Assembly: GCA_009840525.1 (NCBI GenBank)
Contig: VXNP01000007.1
Span: 1 to 43,238 of the forward strand
Direction of reading: 5' to 3'
Source: Gammaproteobacteria bacterium
GTDB taxonomy: Bacteria; Gemmatimonadota; Gemmatimonadetes; Longimicrobiales; Gaopeijiaceae
DNA length: 43,238 nucleotides
Below, in pieces: positions 1-8,900 of this stretch; the first letter of the stretch is position 1, and each line of letters opens with the position of its first letter. A program made the translations under genes and the position numbers. The notes beneath the pieces are model-generated. The model was not told where the DNA came from. It worked only from the letters and a program-made list of their open reading frames with translations, and searched no databases.

Positions 1-2
1 CG

Positions 3-1691
3 CCCGCGGCCGACACCCCGCCCCCCGGGCCCGCCCCGGACGTTCCCCTCGAGCCCGGGGCCGTGATGAGCATCTCCGAGCCGGATCCCGTGGAGGCCGG
101 GCGAGCCCCCCTTCCCGGCGAGTACGCCGGCGCCTTCGACGTCCTCCACTACGACCTGGAGTTGTCGCTCCACCTGGACCGGAGCGACTTCGAAGCGCGC
201 GCGCGCATCTTGGTCGCCCCCCCCGCCGACCCGGAGACGCCGATGGAGTTCGACCTGGTGGGGCTGGCCATTCACGCCATCGAGGTCGACGGCGTCCGCA
301 CCCCGTTCGAGTACTCCGACGGCAAGCTGCGCGTCTTCGCGCCCCCGAACGCCGCCGGCTCCGTGGAGGTGGCCGTGGCCTACGGCGGCACCCCCGACGA
401 CGGCCTGATCCTGCGCGACAACGTGCACGGCGACCCGGCGGCCTTCGCCGACAACTGGCCCAACCGGGCGCGCTTCTGGTTCCCGTCGGTCGACCACCCG
501 AGCGACAAGGCGACGGTGGAGTACACCATCCACGCGCCCGCGGCCTGGCAGGTCATCGCCAACGGCACCATCGCGGCGCCGCCCGCCCCCACCGGCGACG
601 ACGCCCTGGGAGGCGCGGAAGGCCGGCGCACCTGGCGCTGGACCACCTCGGTGCCCATCCCCAGCTACACGATGGTCATCGGCGGCGCGGATCTCGCCGT
701 GCGCCAGGTGGGGCTGGCCGCCTGCGACGCCTCCCCGGTCTCGCCGCGCAGCGACGGGTGCACGCGCGTGACCTACTGGGTCTATCCCCAGGACGTCGAC
801 AACGGCGCGCGCATCTTCGGGCGCGCGGCGGAGATGGTCGACTTCTTCACCGATCTCATCGGCCCCTACCCCTACGAGAAGCTGGCCAACGTGCAGAGCG
901 CCACCCGCTTCGGCGGCATGGAAAACTCTTCGGCCATCTTCTACACCGAGCAGGGCATCGCCCAGGGCCGCAACATGGAGGGCACCGTCTCGCACGAGAT
1001 CGCGCACCAGTGGTTCGGCGACAGCGTCACGGAGTCGGAGTGGTACGATCTGTGGCTCTCCGAGGGCTTCGCCACCTACTTCGGGGCGCTTTTCTTCGAG
1101 GACGCCGACGGACCCGCGGACTTCCGCGGAATGATGGAAGGAAGCCGGCAGCGCGTGCTCGCCTCGAGCGACGTCAACCGTCCCGTGGTCGACCGCGAGG
1201 AGACCAACCTCTTCAACCTCCTCAACGCCAACAACTACCCGAAGGGCGGATGGGTGCTGCACATGCTGCGCGGCATGCTGGGCGACGAGGCGTTCTTCGC
1301 CGGCATCCGCAGCTACTACGCGCGCTTCCGCGACAGCGTGGCGAGCACCTCCGACTTCCGCGCCGTCATGGAGGAAGCGTCCGGGTCCGACCTGGGCTGG
1401 TTCTTCGAGCAGTGGCTCTACCGGCCCGGTTATCCGGTGGTCACCTCCGAAACCGCATGGGATGCGGACGCCGGCGAGGCGGTGGTCACCATCCGGCAGA
1501 CGCAGCAGGCCGACTGGCCCGCCTTCCGGCTCCCCCTGGACATCGAGTTCGAGGTGGGCGGCAACGCTGAACGCAGCCGCGTCGAGGTCACCGGGAGGGA
1601 ACAGACGTTCCGCATCCCGCTCGAGGCCGCGCCTTCCGGCACGACCCTCGACCCTGACGACTATCTGCTCATGCAGACGGGCGGCAACTGA
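3..1691 (+). CDS. M1 family metallopeptidase (aminopeptidase N-like), 5' end outside the window
   Basis: Zinc aminopeptidase of the gluzincin M1 family. Counting from the GTG at 63, the exopeptidase motif GGMEN is at residues 284-288, the zinc motif HEIAH at 311-315 and the third zinc ligand Glu334 in LSEGF, giving the HExxH-x18-E spacing of the family. The N-terminal region up to about residue 210 is the M1 beta-saddle domain and the catalytic domain follows. The reading frame is open to the window edge, and the residues before 63 (Pro/Ala-rich, ending PLEPGAV) look like the linker behind a signal peptide or lipobox. The true start is therefore probably upstream and the protein exported. At about 540 residues after the linker it lacks the long C-terminal helical domain of E. 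coli PepN, as in many short bacterial M1 enzymes. Family is certain; substrate is unknown. Confidence 0.9.
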   Translation, partial: PAADTPPPGPAPDVPLEPGAVMSISEPDPVEAGRAPLPGEYAGAFDVLHYDLELSLHLDRSDFEARARILVAPPADPETPMEFDLVGLAIHAIEVDGVRTPFEYSDGKLRVFAPPNAAGSVEVAVAYGGTPDDGLILRDNVHGDPAAFADNWPNRARFWFPSVDHPSDKATVEYTIHAPAAWQVIANGTIAAPPAPTGDDALGGAEGRRTWRWTTSVPIPSYTMVIGGADLAVRQVGLAACDASPVSPRSDGCTRVTYWVYPQDVDNGARIFGRAAEMVDFFTDLIGPYPYEKLANVQSATRFGGMENSSAIFYTEQGIAQGRNMEGTVSHEIAHQWFGDSVTESEWYDLWLSEGFATYFGALFFEDADGPADFRGMMEGSRQRVLASSDVNRPVVDREETNLFNLLNANNYPKGGWVLHMLRGMLGDEAFFAGIRSYYARFRDSVASTSDFRAVMEEASGSDLGWFFEQWLYRPGYPVVTSETAWDADAGEAVVTIRQTQQADWPAFRLPLDIEFEVGGNAERSRVEVTGREQTFRIPLEAAPSGTTLDPDDYLLMQTGGN

Positions 1692-1806
1692 CGGACCCCC
1701 ATCGGGATCGAAGCTGTAAACACTTGTATTCGCGGCCCCGATGCGCGACCATGGCAGTTTCCGCCTACCCACCAGAAGCCCAACATGAAATGAATGGAGA
1801 CGGCTC

Positions 1807-2841
1807 TTGGCAGGGACCACACATCTCAGGTTTGAGCGCGACATCGCCGAACTGCAGCGGCAGATCGACGGCCTTCGCGCGCTGGCGGACGAGAAGGGCA
1901 TCGACGTGGTGCGCGAAATCGAGGTCCTTCGCAGCCGTCTCGTGGCCATGACCGAAGAGACCTACCGCAACCTCGCCCCCATGGAGCGCGTGCAGGTGGC
2001 GCGTCATCCCAACCGCCCGTACATGCTGGACTATGTGGAGCGCATCTTCACCGACTGGATCGAACTCCACGGCGACCGAAGCTATCGGGACGATCAGGCC
2101 ATCGTGGCCGGCTGGGCGTGCCTGGACGGGCAGTCCCTCATGGTCATCGGCCAGCAGAAGGGCCGGGCCATGAAGGAGAACCTGCGCCGCAACTTCGGCA
2201 TGCCTCATCCGGAAGGGTACCGTAAGGCGCTGCGCCTGATGAAGATGGCGGAGAAGTTCGGGCGTCCGGTCGTGACCGTCATCGACACCCCCGGGGCCTA
2301 CCCCGGACTCGGCTCCGAGGAGCGCGGCATCGGCGAAGCCATCGCCCGCAACCTTCGCGAGATGGCGGCGCTGCGCGTTCCGACCGTCTCCATCGTCATC
2401 GGTGAAGGCATGTCCGGCGGCGCGCTCGGCATCGGGGTGACCGACCGCATCCTCATGCTGGAACACGCCGTGTATTCGGTCATCTCCCCGGAAGGGTGCG
2501 CCGCCATCCTCTGGCGATCGCGGGACCACCGCGAGAAGGCCGCCGAGGCGTTGCGCCTGACCTCGGGCGATCTGCTCAGGCTGGGCGTGGCGGACGACAT
2601 CATCGGGGAGCCGGTCGGGGGCGCCCACTCCGACTGGGAAGCCGCCTCCAGGAGCGTGTCCGTCGCTCTCAGGCGACAACTGGCCGAGTTGACCGCGCTC
2701 GAAACCGACGAACTGCTGGCACGGCGCTGGAGCAAGTACGAGGCGATCGGGGACTGGGCCGGGAAGGCGATCGACGAGTCCGGACTCACGGGCCCGCGCC
2801 TCGATACGGAGAGCGGCAGAAGCATGAGAGCCGGCGGCTGA
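1807..2841 (+). CDS. accA: Acetyl-CoA carboxylase carboxyltransferase subunit alpha
   Basis: Alpha half of the carboxyltransferase that moves the carboxyl group from carboxybiotin to acetyl-CoA, the first step of fatty-acid synthesis; it works with AccD, which is not in the window. The 344 residues match AccA closely (E. coli has 319). Landmarks are the N-terminal helical hairpin, the run GRAMKENLRRNFGMPHPEGY, VIDTPGAYPG, and the oxyanion-forming glycines in GEGMSGGALGIG followed by YSVISPEGCAAILW. The start is the TTG at 1807: no ATG or GTG lies in frame after the stop at 1786, and a GGAG Shine-Dalgarno at 1796-1799 sits 7 nt before it. A C-terminal tail of about 20 residues goes beyond the usual family end. 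ricT follows after 29 nt, so the two are probably co-transcribed. Identification is firm. Confidence 0.95.
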   Translation: MAGTTHLRFERDIAELQRQIDGLRALADEKGIDVVREIEVLRSRLVAMTEETYRNLAPMERVQVARHPNRPYMLDYVERIFTDWIELHGDRSYRDDQAIVAGWACLDGQSLMVIGQQKGRAMKENLRRNFGMPHPEGYRKALRLMKMAEKFGRPVVTVIDTPGAYPGLGSEERGIGEAIARNLREMAALRVPTVSIVIGEGMSGGALGIGVTDRILMLEHAVYSVISPEGCAAILWRSRDHREKAAEALRLTSGDLLRLGVADDIIGEPVGGAHSDWEAASRSVSVALRRQLAELTALETDELLARRWSKYEAIGDWAGKAIDESGLTGPRLDTESGRSMRAGG

Positions 2842-2870
2842 GGACGTACCCCACCCGGGTTCGAGAGTAG

Positions 2871-3719
2871 ATGCCAGAGTTCGCGGAAGTCCGGTTCAAG
2901 GGAACACGCAAGGACTACTTCACCTGCCAGCCCGGCGCGCTTCAGCCGGGCAGCTGGGTGATGGTGGAGGCCGAGCGCGGCCGAGATCTCGGTCGTGTGA
3001 CCGCCCTCGGCGCCATCGCCGAACGGAAGTGCAGCACATCCGGTGGATGCGCAACGCCGGAACCGTCCCGCAAGATCCTGCGGCAGGCACTCGCCGACGA
3101 GATCCGGCATGTGAAGCAGCTTCGCACCGACGAGGATCGCGTGCGAGCGCTGGCGCGCGACAAGGTGGCCGCCCACAGGCTGAAGATGAAGGTCACCGAA
3201 GCGGAGTGGCAGTTCGACCGCAAGAAGCTGATCATCTACTTCACGGCCGAGCGGCGGGTCGACTTCCGGGCCCTGGTCCGCGATCTGGCCCGCACCTTCC
3301 GCACCCGCATCGAGTTGCGCCAGATCGGCGTGCGCGACGAAGCCGCGATGCTCGGAGGAGTCGGCCGCTGCGGGCGCGAACTGTGCTGCTCGACCTGGCT
3401 CCCCTCCCTGCGTCCGGTGAGCCTTCAGTTGGCCAAGGACCAGCGCCTCTCCCTCAACCCGTCGCAGATCTCCGGTTGCTGCGGCCGCCTCATGTGCTGC
3501 CTCAAGTACGAGCACGACGCGTACGTTCGGGCGCGGCGGCGGTTCCCGCGCGAGGGAAGGTCGGTGAACACTTCGCTGGGGCGGCAGAAGGTGGTCGCGG
3601 TGGACATCTGGAGCGAGACGGTCACCCTTATGGCCGGCGACGGAGCCCGCCGCAAGGTGACGCTGAAGGAACTCAAGAAAGAGGTGTCCGGGGTTCCCCG
3701 GGGGAAAGGCTCCAACTGA
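2871..3719 (+). CDS. ricT: PSP1-domain protein, RicT (YaaT) family
   Basis: Homologue of Bacillus RicT/YaaT, a partner in the RicA-RicF-RicT complex that binds iron-sulfur clusters and is linked to RNase Y-dependent mRNA maturation. Whether it does that here is unknown, because no RicA or RicF is seen. The 282-residue length fits the family. The conserved cysteines are present: GRCGRELCC (Cys167, Cys172, Cys173) and SGCCGRLMCC (Cys203, Cys204, Cys209, Cys210). An extra pair, Cys54 and Cys60, lies nearer the N-terminus. It is followed 7 nt later by metG. In Bacillus the yaaT and metS genes also lie in one neighbourhood, so the context supports orthology. Only a weak GAGAG ribosome site precedes the ATG. 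Confidence 0.88.
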   Translation: MPEFAEVRFKGTRKDYFTCQPGALQPGSWVMVEAERGRDLGRVTALGAIAERKCSTSGGCATPEPSRKILRQALADEIRHVKQLRTDEDRVRALARDKVAAHRLKMKVTEAEWQFDRKKLIIYFTAERRVDFRALVRDLARTFRTRIELRQIGVRDEAAMLGGVGRCGRELCCSTWLPSLRPVSLQLAKDQRLSLNPSQISGCCGRLMCCLKYEHDAYVRARRRFPREGRSVNTSLGRQKVVAVDIWSETVTLMAGDGARRKVTLKELKKEVSGVPRGKGSN

Positions 3720-3726
3720 CCCGGAC

Positions 3727-5271
3727 ATGAGCCGACGACGCTATCTCACGACGCCGATCTACTACGCGTCGGGCGAGCCCCACATCGGGCATGCCTACAC
3801 CACGATTCTCACCGACGTGCTGGCCCGTTTTCACCGCCAGACCGGCGCCGAAACGAGATTCCTCACCGGCACCGACGAACACGGTCCCAAGATCGCCGAG
3901 GAGGCCGCCCGGCGCGGCCTGACCCCGATCGAGCTGTGCGACCGGATGGCGGGCCGCTTCCGCGAGGCGTGGGACGAGCTCGACATTTCCTTCGACCGCT
4001 TCATCCGCACCACCGAGACGGATCACATCGCCGTCGTCACCGCCTTCCTGCAGCGGCTTCACGACAAGGGACACATCTACAAGGACCGCTACCTCGGATG
4101 GTACTGCATCCACGAGGAGCGCTACTGGACGGAGAAGGACCTGGGACCCGGGGCAACGTGTCCGGACTGCGACCGGCCCGTACGCCAGATCGAGGAGGTT
4201 AACTACTTCTTCCGCATGAGCGCCTTCCAGGAACGGCTGGTGGGCCATATCGAGGCCAACCCCGACTGGATCATTCCGGCCGTGCGGCGAAACGAAGTGC
4301 TCGGGTTCCTGCAGCAGCCGCTCGAGGACCTCTCCATCTCCCGCCCGCGGAGCCGCGTGAGCTGGGGCGTTCCCCTCCCCTTCGACCCCGAACACGTCTG
4401 TTACGTGTGGGTGGACGCGCTCATCAACTACGTGACCGCATCGGGCGCCATCGACCCCGAGGGCGCCCCGGACGAGCAGGGATTCGGCACCCCCATCGAG
4501 TCGTGGTGGCCCGCCGACCTGCACGTCATGGGCAAGGACATCCTCACCACCCACGCGGTGTACTGGCCCACCATCCTGATGGCGTGCGAACTGGAGTTGC
4601 CGCGGCATATCCTCGCCCACGGATGGTGGCTCGTGGGCGAAACCAAAATGTCCAAGTCGCTGCAGAACGTGGTGGACCCCCTCGCCCTCATCGCGACCCA
4701 CGGAGTCGACGCGGTGCGCTGGTACCTGCTGCGCGAGATGCCCACCGGCAGCGACGCGTCGTACACGCCCGAGCGCTTCCTCACCCGCTACGACGAGCTG
4801 TCCAATGTTCTGGGGAACCTCGCCAGCCGGGTGACGTCGATGATCGCACGCTACCGGAACGGCGCCCTTCCCAACGCCGCGGGGCAGGGCCTGGCGGCCG
4901 AGACCGGAGAGGCCCTTCGCCGCTACCGGGACTTCATGAACGGCCTTCGCCTGCATCGGGCGCTGGCCACTGCGATGGAACTCGCGCGGCGCGCGAACCG
5001 ATACGTGGAGGAGCGGGAGCCGTGGGTCCAGGCGAGGGACCCGGAGAGAGCGGCGGACCTCGACGAAACGCTGGCCTCGCTCGCGCGTTGCCTGACGGTG
5101 CTCGCCGCACTGCTGGAGCCGGTCATGCCGGCGAAGATGGGCGTGCTGGCGGGAACCTTGGGGCTTGCCCGGGTTCCCACCCTGGACCGGGCACTCGACG
5201 CTCCACTGGCGGGACGAGCCGTCACGCGGGGCAACCCTCTCTTCCCGCGGGTACGGCTGCCTTCGGCTTGA
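3727..5271 (+). CDS. metG: Methionyl-tRNA synthetase
   Basis: Class I aminoacyl-tRNA synthetase that charges methionine onto tRNA-Met. HIGH is at residues 19-22 and KMSKS at 307-311; GTDEHG at 48-53 and the adenylate-site stretch CYVWVDALINY are intact. At 514 residues it is the short form, lacking the C-terminal tRNA-binding (OB-fold) dimerisation domain of E. coli MetG. The connective peptide carries a single zinc-knuckle-like element with Cys127, Cys145 and Cys148. The position where a fourth cysteine is usual reads His129-Glu130, so metal binding may use His129 or be lost. It starts 7 nt after ricT without a strong Shine-Dalgarno, consistent with translation following on from ricT. Identification is firm. 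Confidence 0.95.
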   Translation: MSRRRYLTTPIYYASGEPHIGHAYTTILTDVLARFHRQTGAETRFLTGTDEHGPKIAEEAARRGLTPIELCDRMAGRFREAWDELDISFDRFIRTTETDHIAVVTAFLQRLHDKGHIYKDRYLGWYCIHEERYWTEKDLGPGATCPDCDRPVRQIEEVNYFFRMSAFQERLVGHIEANPDWIIPAVRRNEVLGFLQQPLEDLSISRPRSRVSWGVPLPFDPEHVCYVWVDALINYVTASGAIDPEGAPDEQGFGTPIESWWPADLHVMGKDILTTHAVYWPTILMACELELPRHILAHGWWLVGETKMSKSLQNVVDPLALIATHGVDAVRWYLLREMPTGSDASYTPERFLTRYDELSNVLGNLASRVTSMIARYRNGALPNAAGQGLAAETGEALRRYRDFMNGLRLHRALATAMELARRANRYVEEREPWVQARDPERAADLDETLASLARCLTVLAALLEPVMPAKMGVLAGTLGLARVPTLDRALDAPLAGRAVTRGNPLFPRVRLPSA

Positions 5272-5346
5272 CTGGCTTCGGCCGGCACGGATAGGTTGAA
5301 CGGCCTGTTGTGTTTGTCGCTCCCTGCCCTCGATCACTCCTGAGGC

Positions 5347-6285
5347 ATGCCAAACCAATCACTCGGCGCCAAGCTGAAGACCAGGTTTTCGATCCTGGTA
5401 GTGCCGTCCGGCGGCGGGCGGCACCGGCAGTTCGAAGTCTCGCCCCGCGCGCTCCTCTCCTGGGCCGGCGTCATGGTCCTCGTCCTGGCGGCCGTTTTCT
5501 TCGTCTTCTCCGGTGGCCCGCAGCGGATGCAGGCGCGCCAACTGGCCGCGAAGAACCAGGCCATGGTCGAGGAGCTGGCCGGCATCCGGCAGCAGGTGGC
5601 GAGCCTTGAGGGCGCGGTCGAAGGCCTGTCGGAACAGAATGCGCAGGCCCGCGCTCTGGCCGGGCTGGAGTCCATCGACGCCGAGGTGCTCCAGGCGGGT
5701 GTCGGGGGGCCCGGAACCACCACGCCCCGGTCGCACCCCCTGTGGGGCCTCGACTCGCTGTATTCCAAGGACGCCTTCGCAACCTCGTTCGATCTGAAGG
5801 CGCTCGAGCGTCGGGTTCAGCTGCTCGGCACCAGCCTCACCGAGGCTGCGGATTCCCTGAACCAGCATCGAGACTGGCTGGAGTCGTTTCCCTCCATCCT
5901 TCCTGCGCGCGGCTTCATCTCCAGCGGCTTCTCCTCCTCCCGCATGCATCCGATACACCACCGGCCGCTCCCGCACGAGGGCATGGACATCTCGGCCCCC
6001 GCGGGCTCGCCCATCGTGGCTACCGCCAAGGGGACGGTGACCTCCACCGGCAGCCGGAGCGGGTACGGCCTGACCGTGCTCGTCGAGCACGGCTTCGGGT
6101 ACGAGACCCTGTACGGCCACGCGAGCCAGATTCTGGTGCGGACGGGTCAGGAAGTGGAGCGCGGCGACGTCATTGCGCTGGTGGGCAGCACAGGGATCAC
6201 GACGGCTCCGCATGTCCACTACGAGGTGCGTCAGAACGGACGGCCGATCGATCCGCACCGGTTCGTAATCGACGTCATCCCCTGA
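5347..6285 (+). CDS. Membrane-anchored M23 (LytM) metallopeptidase
   Basis: Predicted peptidoglycan endopeptidase or divisome activator. A short cytoplasmic beta-rich start (residues 12-32) is followed by one transmembrane helix (about 37-55), a periplasmic coiled coil (about 60-105), a second helical stretch (about 147-180) and a C-terminal LytM domain (about 187-307). The zinc ligands are His210 and Asp214 in HEGMDI and His291 in HVHYE, with His258 and His289 as the other active-site histidines. All are present, so the enzyme should be active rather than an EnvC/NlpD-type degenerate activator. The ATG at 5347 is the only start after an in-frame stop at 5341; its GAGG lies only 1 nt upstream, a poor site. 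A pseudo-M16 gene pair follows 15 nt downstream. Confidence 0.9.
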   Translation: MPNQSLGAKLKTRFSILVVPSGGGRHRQFEVSPRALLSWAGVMVLVLAAVFFVFSGGPQRMQARQLAAKNQAMVEELAGIRQQVASLEGAVEGLSEQNAQARALAGLESIDAEVLQAGVGGPGTTTPRSHPLWGLDSLYSKDAFATSFDLKALERRVQLLGTSLTEAADSLNQHRDWLESFPSILPARGFISSGFSSSRMHPIHHRPLPHEGMDISAPAGSPIVATAKGTVTSTGSRSGYGLTVLVEHGFGYETLYGHASQILVRTGQEVERGDVIALVGSTGITTAPHVHYEVRQNGRPIDPHRFVIDVIP

Positions 6286-6300
6286 TCCCGCCCATAGCAG

Positions 6301-7488
6301 GTGACGGCCGCTTTCCTCGCCGGGGTTGCCCTCCTGAGCGCCATCTCCGACCCCCAGGCGCTCCGTCCGGACACGGTTCTCCGCCCGCCTGACGGCCCGA
6401 CCATCGCCTTCGTCGAAGCCACCGGTTCACCGGCGGCGGCGATCCGCATCACGGTACCCTTCGTCGAGTCCGAGTCGGGCGCCGGAGCCGGTTACCTTAT
6501 TCAGCTGATGGCGCTGGAACGCGTCCGCAGGCTCCGGGAAACGCTGGGCATCGAAGTCCTGGCGCACCGCACCTCGCTCGGACTCGTCTATCGCCTGAGC
6601 GGTGCGGTCGCGGACTTCGACCATCTTGCCGGAGTTGCGCGCGAGCTGCTGGCCCGCCCGGCATCGCCCGGTTTCGTGGCGGCCCGAACGCGCCTCGAAG
6701 GCATGAACCGGCGGGAGCGGGAAACCGCCCGGGGCGCGCTGCGGCTCCGGCTTCGCTCGCGCATGGCTTCGCCGATTCCGCCGGTGACGGGAACCCTCGA
6801 GTCGCTGGCGGCGCTGCACCCGGCCCGCCTGGTGGAGCGCTGGCGGGAATCGCACCGCCGGGGCAACCTCTCCGTGGTCGTGGTGGCCGACCTGCCGCTG
6901 GAGGCCGCGTTCTCGGCTCTGGCAGAGCTGGGGGAGGCGGGGCCGGCGCCGGAGACGGATCGGCTCCCCGAGGCGGCTGCAAGAAGGTTTCCGGCCATCA
7001 GACCCGAGCGCATCCGGGTCTGGTACGGGGAGGCATATCCGTCGGGAAGCGCGCGGGATCCACGCTCCGCACTGCTCGCGCGCATCGCGAACGACCGCCT
7101 TCGGGAGCTGGGCGGCGAGTTCGAGCCTCAACTCGAGCGGTGGGAGCTGGGAGAACGGTCGTGGCTGGTGTTGACCGCAGCGGCCTTTTCCCGCAACGCG
7201 ACTACGATGCGCGCCCGCGTTCGAGACTACATCCGCGACCTGCGGGCGGCGCTGAGCCCGACCATCGTGCGCAACGCGAAGTCTTCGCTCCGCTCGGAGC
7301 TGATCCTGGAAGGGCGCTCGCCCGGCGGGCTGGCGGAGGTCATCGGCCGACATCTGGACGCCACGGGCAATGCCGACGCGGCGGCGGACTATCTGCGCCG
7401 CCTGGAGGAAGTCGATTTCGAAGTCATGACCGCCTTCCTCGACGAGGTCGCCGCGGCCGAGGCAATTTCCGCCGAGGTGGCGAACTGA
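6301..7488 (+). CDS. Catalytically dead M16-like protein (first of a pair)
   Basis: Resembles the M16 (pitrilysin/processing-peptidase) fold. An N-terminal beta-alpha half is followed by LVERWRESHRRGNLSVVVVADLPLEAAF, which matches the strand closing the first M16 domain (normally near a GDV motif), and then a second half. The zinc motif HxxEH is absent; the aligned positions read YLIQL after GAGAG. At 395 residues it has a full two-domain length. An N-terminal hydrophobic stretch (AAFLAGVALLSAIS) may be a short signal sequence. The start is the GTG at 6301, 15 nt after the M23 gene. It overlaps the next gene by one base (TGATG), and that gene is also M16-like and inactive. Family assignment comes from overall pattern and context, so it is moderate; the function is unknown. 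Confidence 0.6.
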   Translation: MTAAFLAGVALLSAISDPQALRPDTVLRPPDGPTIAFVEATGSPAAAIRITVPFVESESGAGAGYLIQLMALERVRRLRETLGIEVLAHRTSLGLVYRLSGAVADFDHLAGVARELLARPASPGFVAARTRLEGMNRRERETARGALRLRLRSRMASPIPPVTGTLESLAALHPARLVERWRESHRRGNLSVVVVADLPLEAAFSALAELGEAGPAPETDRLPEAAARRFPAIRPERIRVWYGEAYPSGSARDPRSALLARIANDRLRELGGEFEPQLERWELGERSWLVLTAAAFSRNATTMRARVRDYIRDLRAALSPTIVRNAKSSLRSELILEGRSPGGLAEVIGRHLDATGNADAAADYLRRLEEVDFEVMTAFLDEVAAAEAISAEVAN

Positions 7489-8786
7489 TGCCCAAGTCGC
7501 CCGCTCGGAGGCGGCGGCTCACGTGGACGTCGCTGTGGGCGATCCTGTCGCTCGCCACTCCCGCGGTGGCGGCGGCGGGCGTCCGGCCCGCGAGCGGTCT
7601 GGCCGCGGTCGCTGATACGCTGCAGCTGGTGGTGGTGAGCGAGCGGCCGTGGACGTCCGCTGTCGCCGTCACCCTCTCCTTCGCAGGCGGATACGGCGAC
7701 GACCCGCCCGGCGCCGAGGGAACCGCCTGGCTCCTGGGCAAGGTGCTCGAGCGAGCCGTCGCCGCCAGCCTGGCGGAAACGGGCGCGGTCGCGGCCATGG
7801 AAGTGGAGGGCGACCGCACCTGGGTTACGCTGCTGACAACGTCGGACGACTGGGCGGCGGCGTACGGCACCCTCACGCGCACGCTGTTCGCCGACCCGCT
7901 CGATGCGGCGCTGGCCGCGGAGACGCGCTCCGAGTTGTCGGGCCAGGTGTTCTTCCAGCGAGACGCGCCCGTGCGCGCGTTCGAGCTGGAGGCGCGGCGC
8001 ATGCTCCTCGGGGCGGAGCGCGCCCGGCCCCCCATGGGCACTCCGTCAAGCGTGAGTGGCATGACGGTCGAGGCACTGGAGGCGACGCGGGCGCGCGTCT
8101 ACCGAATGGACGAGGCGCGGCTGGCCGTGGTGGGCGCGGTCGAACCGGCCGAGGCAGCCTCCGTCGTCGGCGCGCACCGGACCATGGCGCGGCACGGGGA
8201 GCAGGCCTGGGTGGTGGAGGGCGCGCCTCTGCCGCCGCGCACCCCGGGGTGGGCGTGGGAGACGGGCGGCCGGACCTCGGTGGCCGACGATATCACGAAC
8301 AACTGGATCCGGGCCGCCTACCCGTTCGAGGGAACGACGTCGCGACGGCCGATGGAATTCCTCGCGCACGTGATCGGGGAGCAGTTGGGTATCAACCTTC
8401 CCGCTCCGGGGCTGATCAGCCGCCGGGTAGAGGTGCGCGAGCTGCCCGGCGGGCCCGTGCTGCAGGTGACGATCGCCGCCCAGTGGCCGACCGTGCGGGC
8501 CTGGGAGCAGCGCATCGTGGACATCGTGGATCATCTGTCCGCCGGCAACCTTTCCCCGGACGACCTGAACCGGCAATACCGGAGGTTCCGGTCGGCACGG
8601 GCGCTCGCAATGGCGGATCCCGAGCGCGAAGGCCGCCGACTGCTCATCGAAGCGGAGTCGGACGGCGGGCCGGGGGAACTGCGCGCGGCGATGGAGGGTC
8701 TGTCTTCCGAGGAGGTCCAGCGGGCGGCAGCCGGCCTCGGCGAACCACGCGTGCTGGTCTACGGACCCGGGGGGCCGCCGTCTTGA
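7488..8786 (+). CDS. Catalytically dead M16-like protein (second of a pair)
   Basis: A 432-residue exported protein (signal peptide about residues 1-30, AVAAAG region) with the M16 layout. The first domain opens with VVVSERPWTSAVAVTLSFAGGYGDDPPGAEGTAW, where active enzymes have HxxEH; here it reads WLLGK. VEALEATRARVYRMDEARLAVVGAV matches the end of the first M16 domain, and a second domain follows. The ATG at 7488 overlaps the preceding stop. The longer open frame upstream in this phase lies inside the preceding gene and was rejected. Neither member of the pair keeps zinc ligands, unlike the usual active/inactive M16 dyad, so a chaperone, scaffold or peptide-binding role is possible. This is inference. 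Confidence 0.6.
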   Translation: MPKSPARRRRLTWTSLWAILSLATPAVAAAGVRPASGLAAVADTLQLVVVSERPWTSAVAVTLSFAGGYGDDPPGAEGTAWLLGKVLERAVAASLAETGAVAAMEVEGDRTWVTLLTTSDDWAAAYGTLTRTLFADPLDAALAAETRSELSGQVFFQRDAPVRAFELEARRMLLGAERARPPMGTPSSVSGMTVEALEATRARVYRMDEARLAVVGAVEPAEAASVVGAHRTMARHGEQAWVVEGAPLPPRTPGWAWETGGRTSVADDITNNWIRAAYPFEGTTSRRPMEFLAHVIGEQLGINLPAPGLISRRVEVRELPGGPVLQVTIAAQWPTVRAWEQRIVDIVDHLSAGNLSPDDLNRQYRRFRSARALAMADPEREGRRLLIEAESDGGPGELRAAMEGLSSEEVQRAAAGLGEPRVLVYGPGGPPS

Positions 8787-8900
8787 TGCATCGGCATGGG
8801 GGCAGTTACCTTGCGGCCCGAATTCCGTCGCATGCATCGTCTGCGAGCCGGAAGGGGCCAGCTCGGAAGTTTCAACGTGATAGCCTGGAGTAACTGCACC

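Noticed and set aside
8408..8419. GGCTGATCAGCC palindrome in the second pseudo-M16 gene
   Set aside because: Only 12 bp and inside coding sequence; expected by chance in a window of this size.
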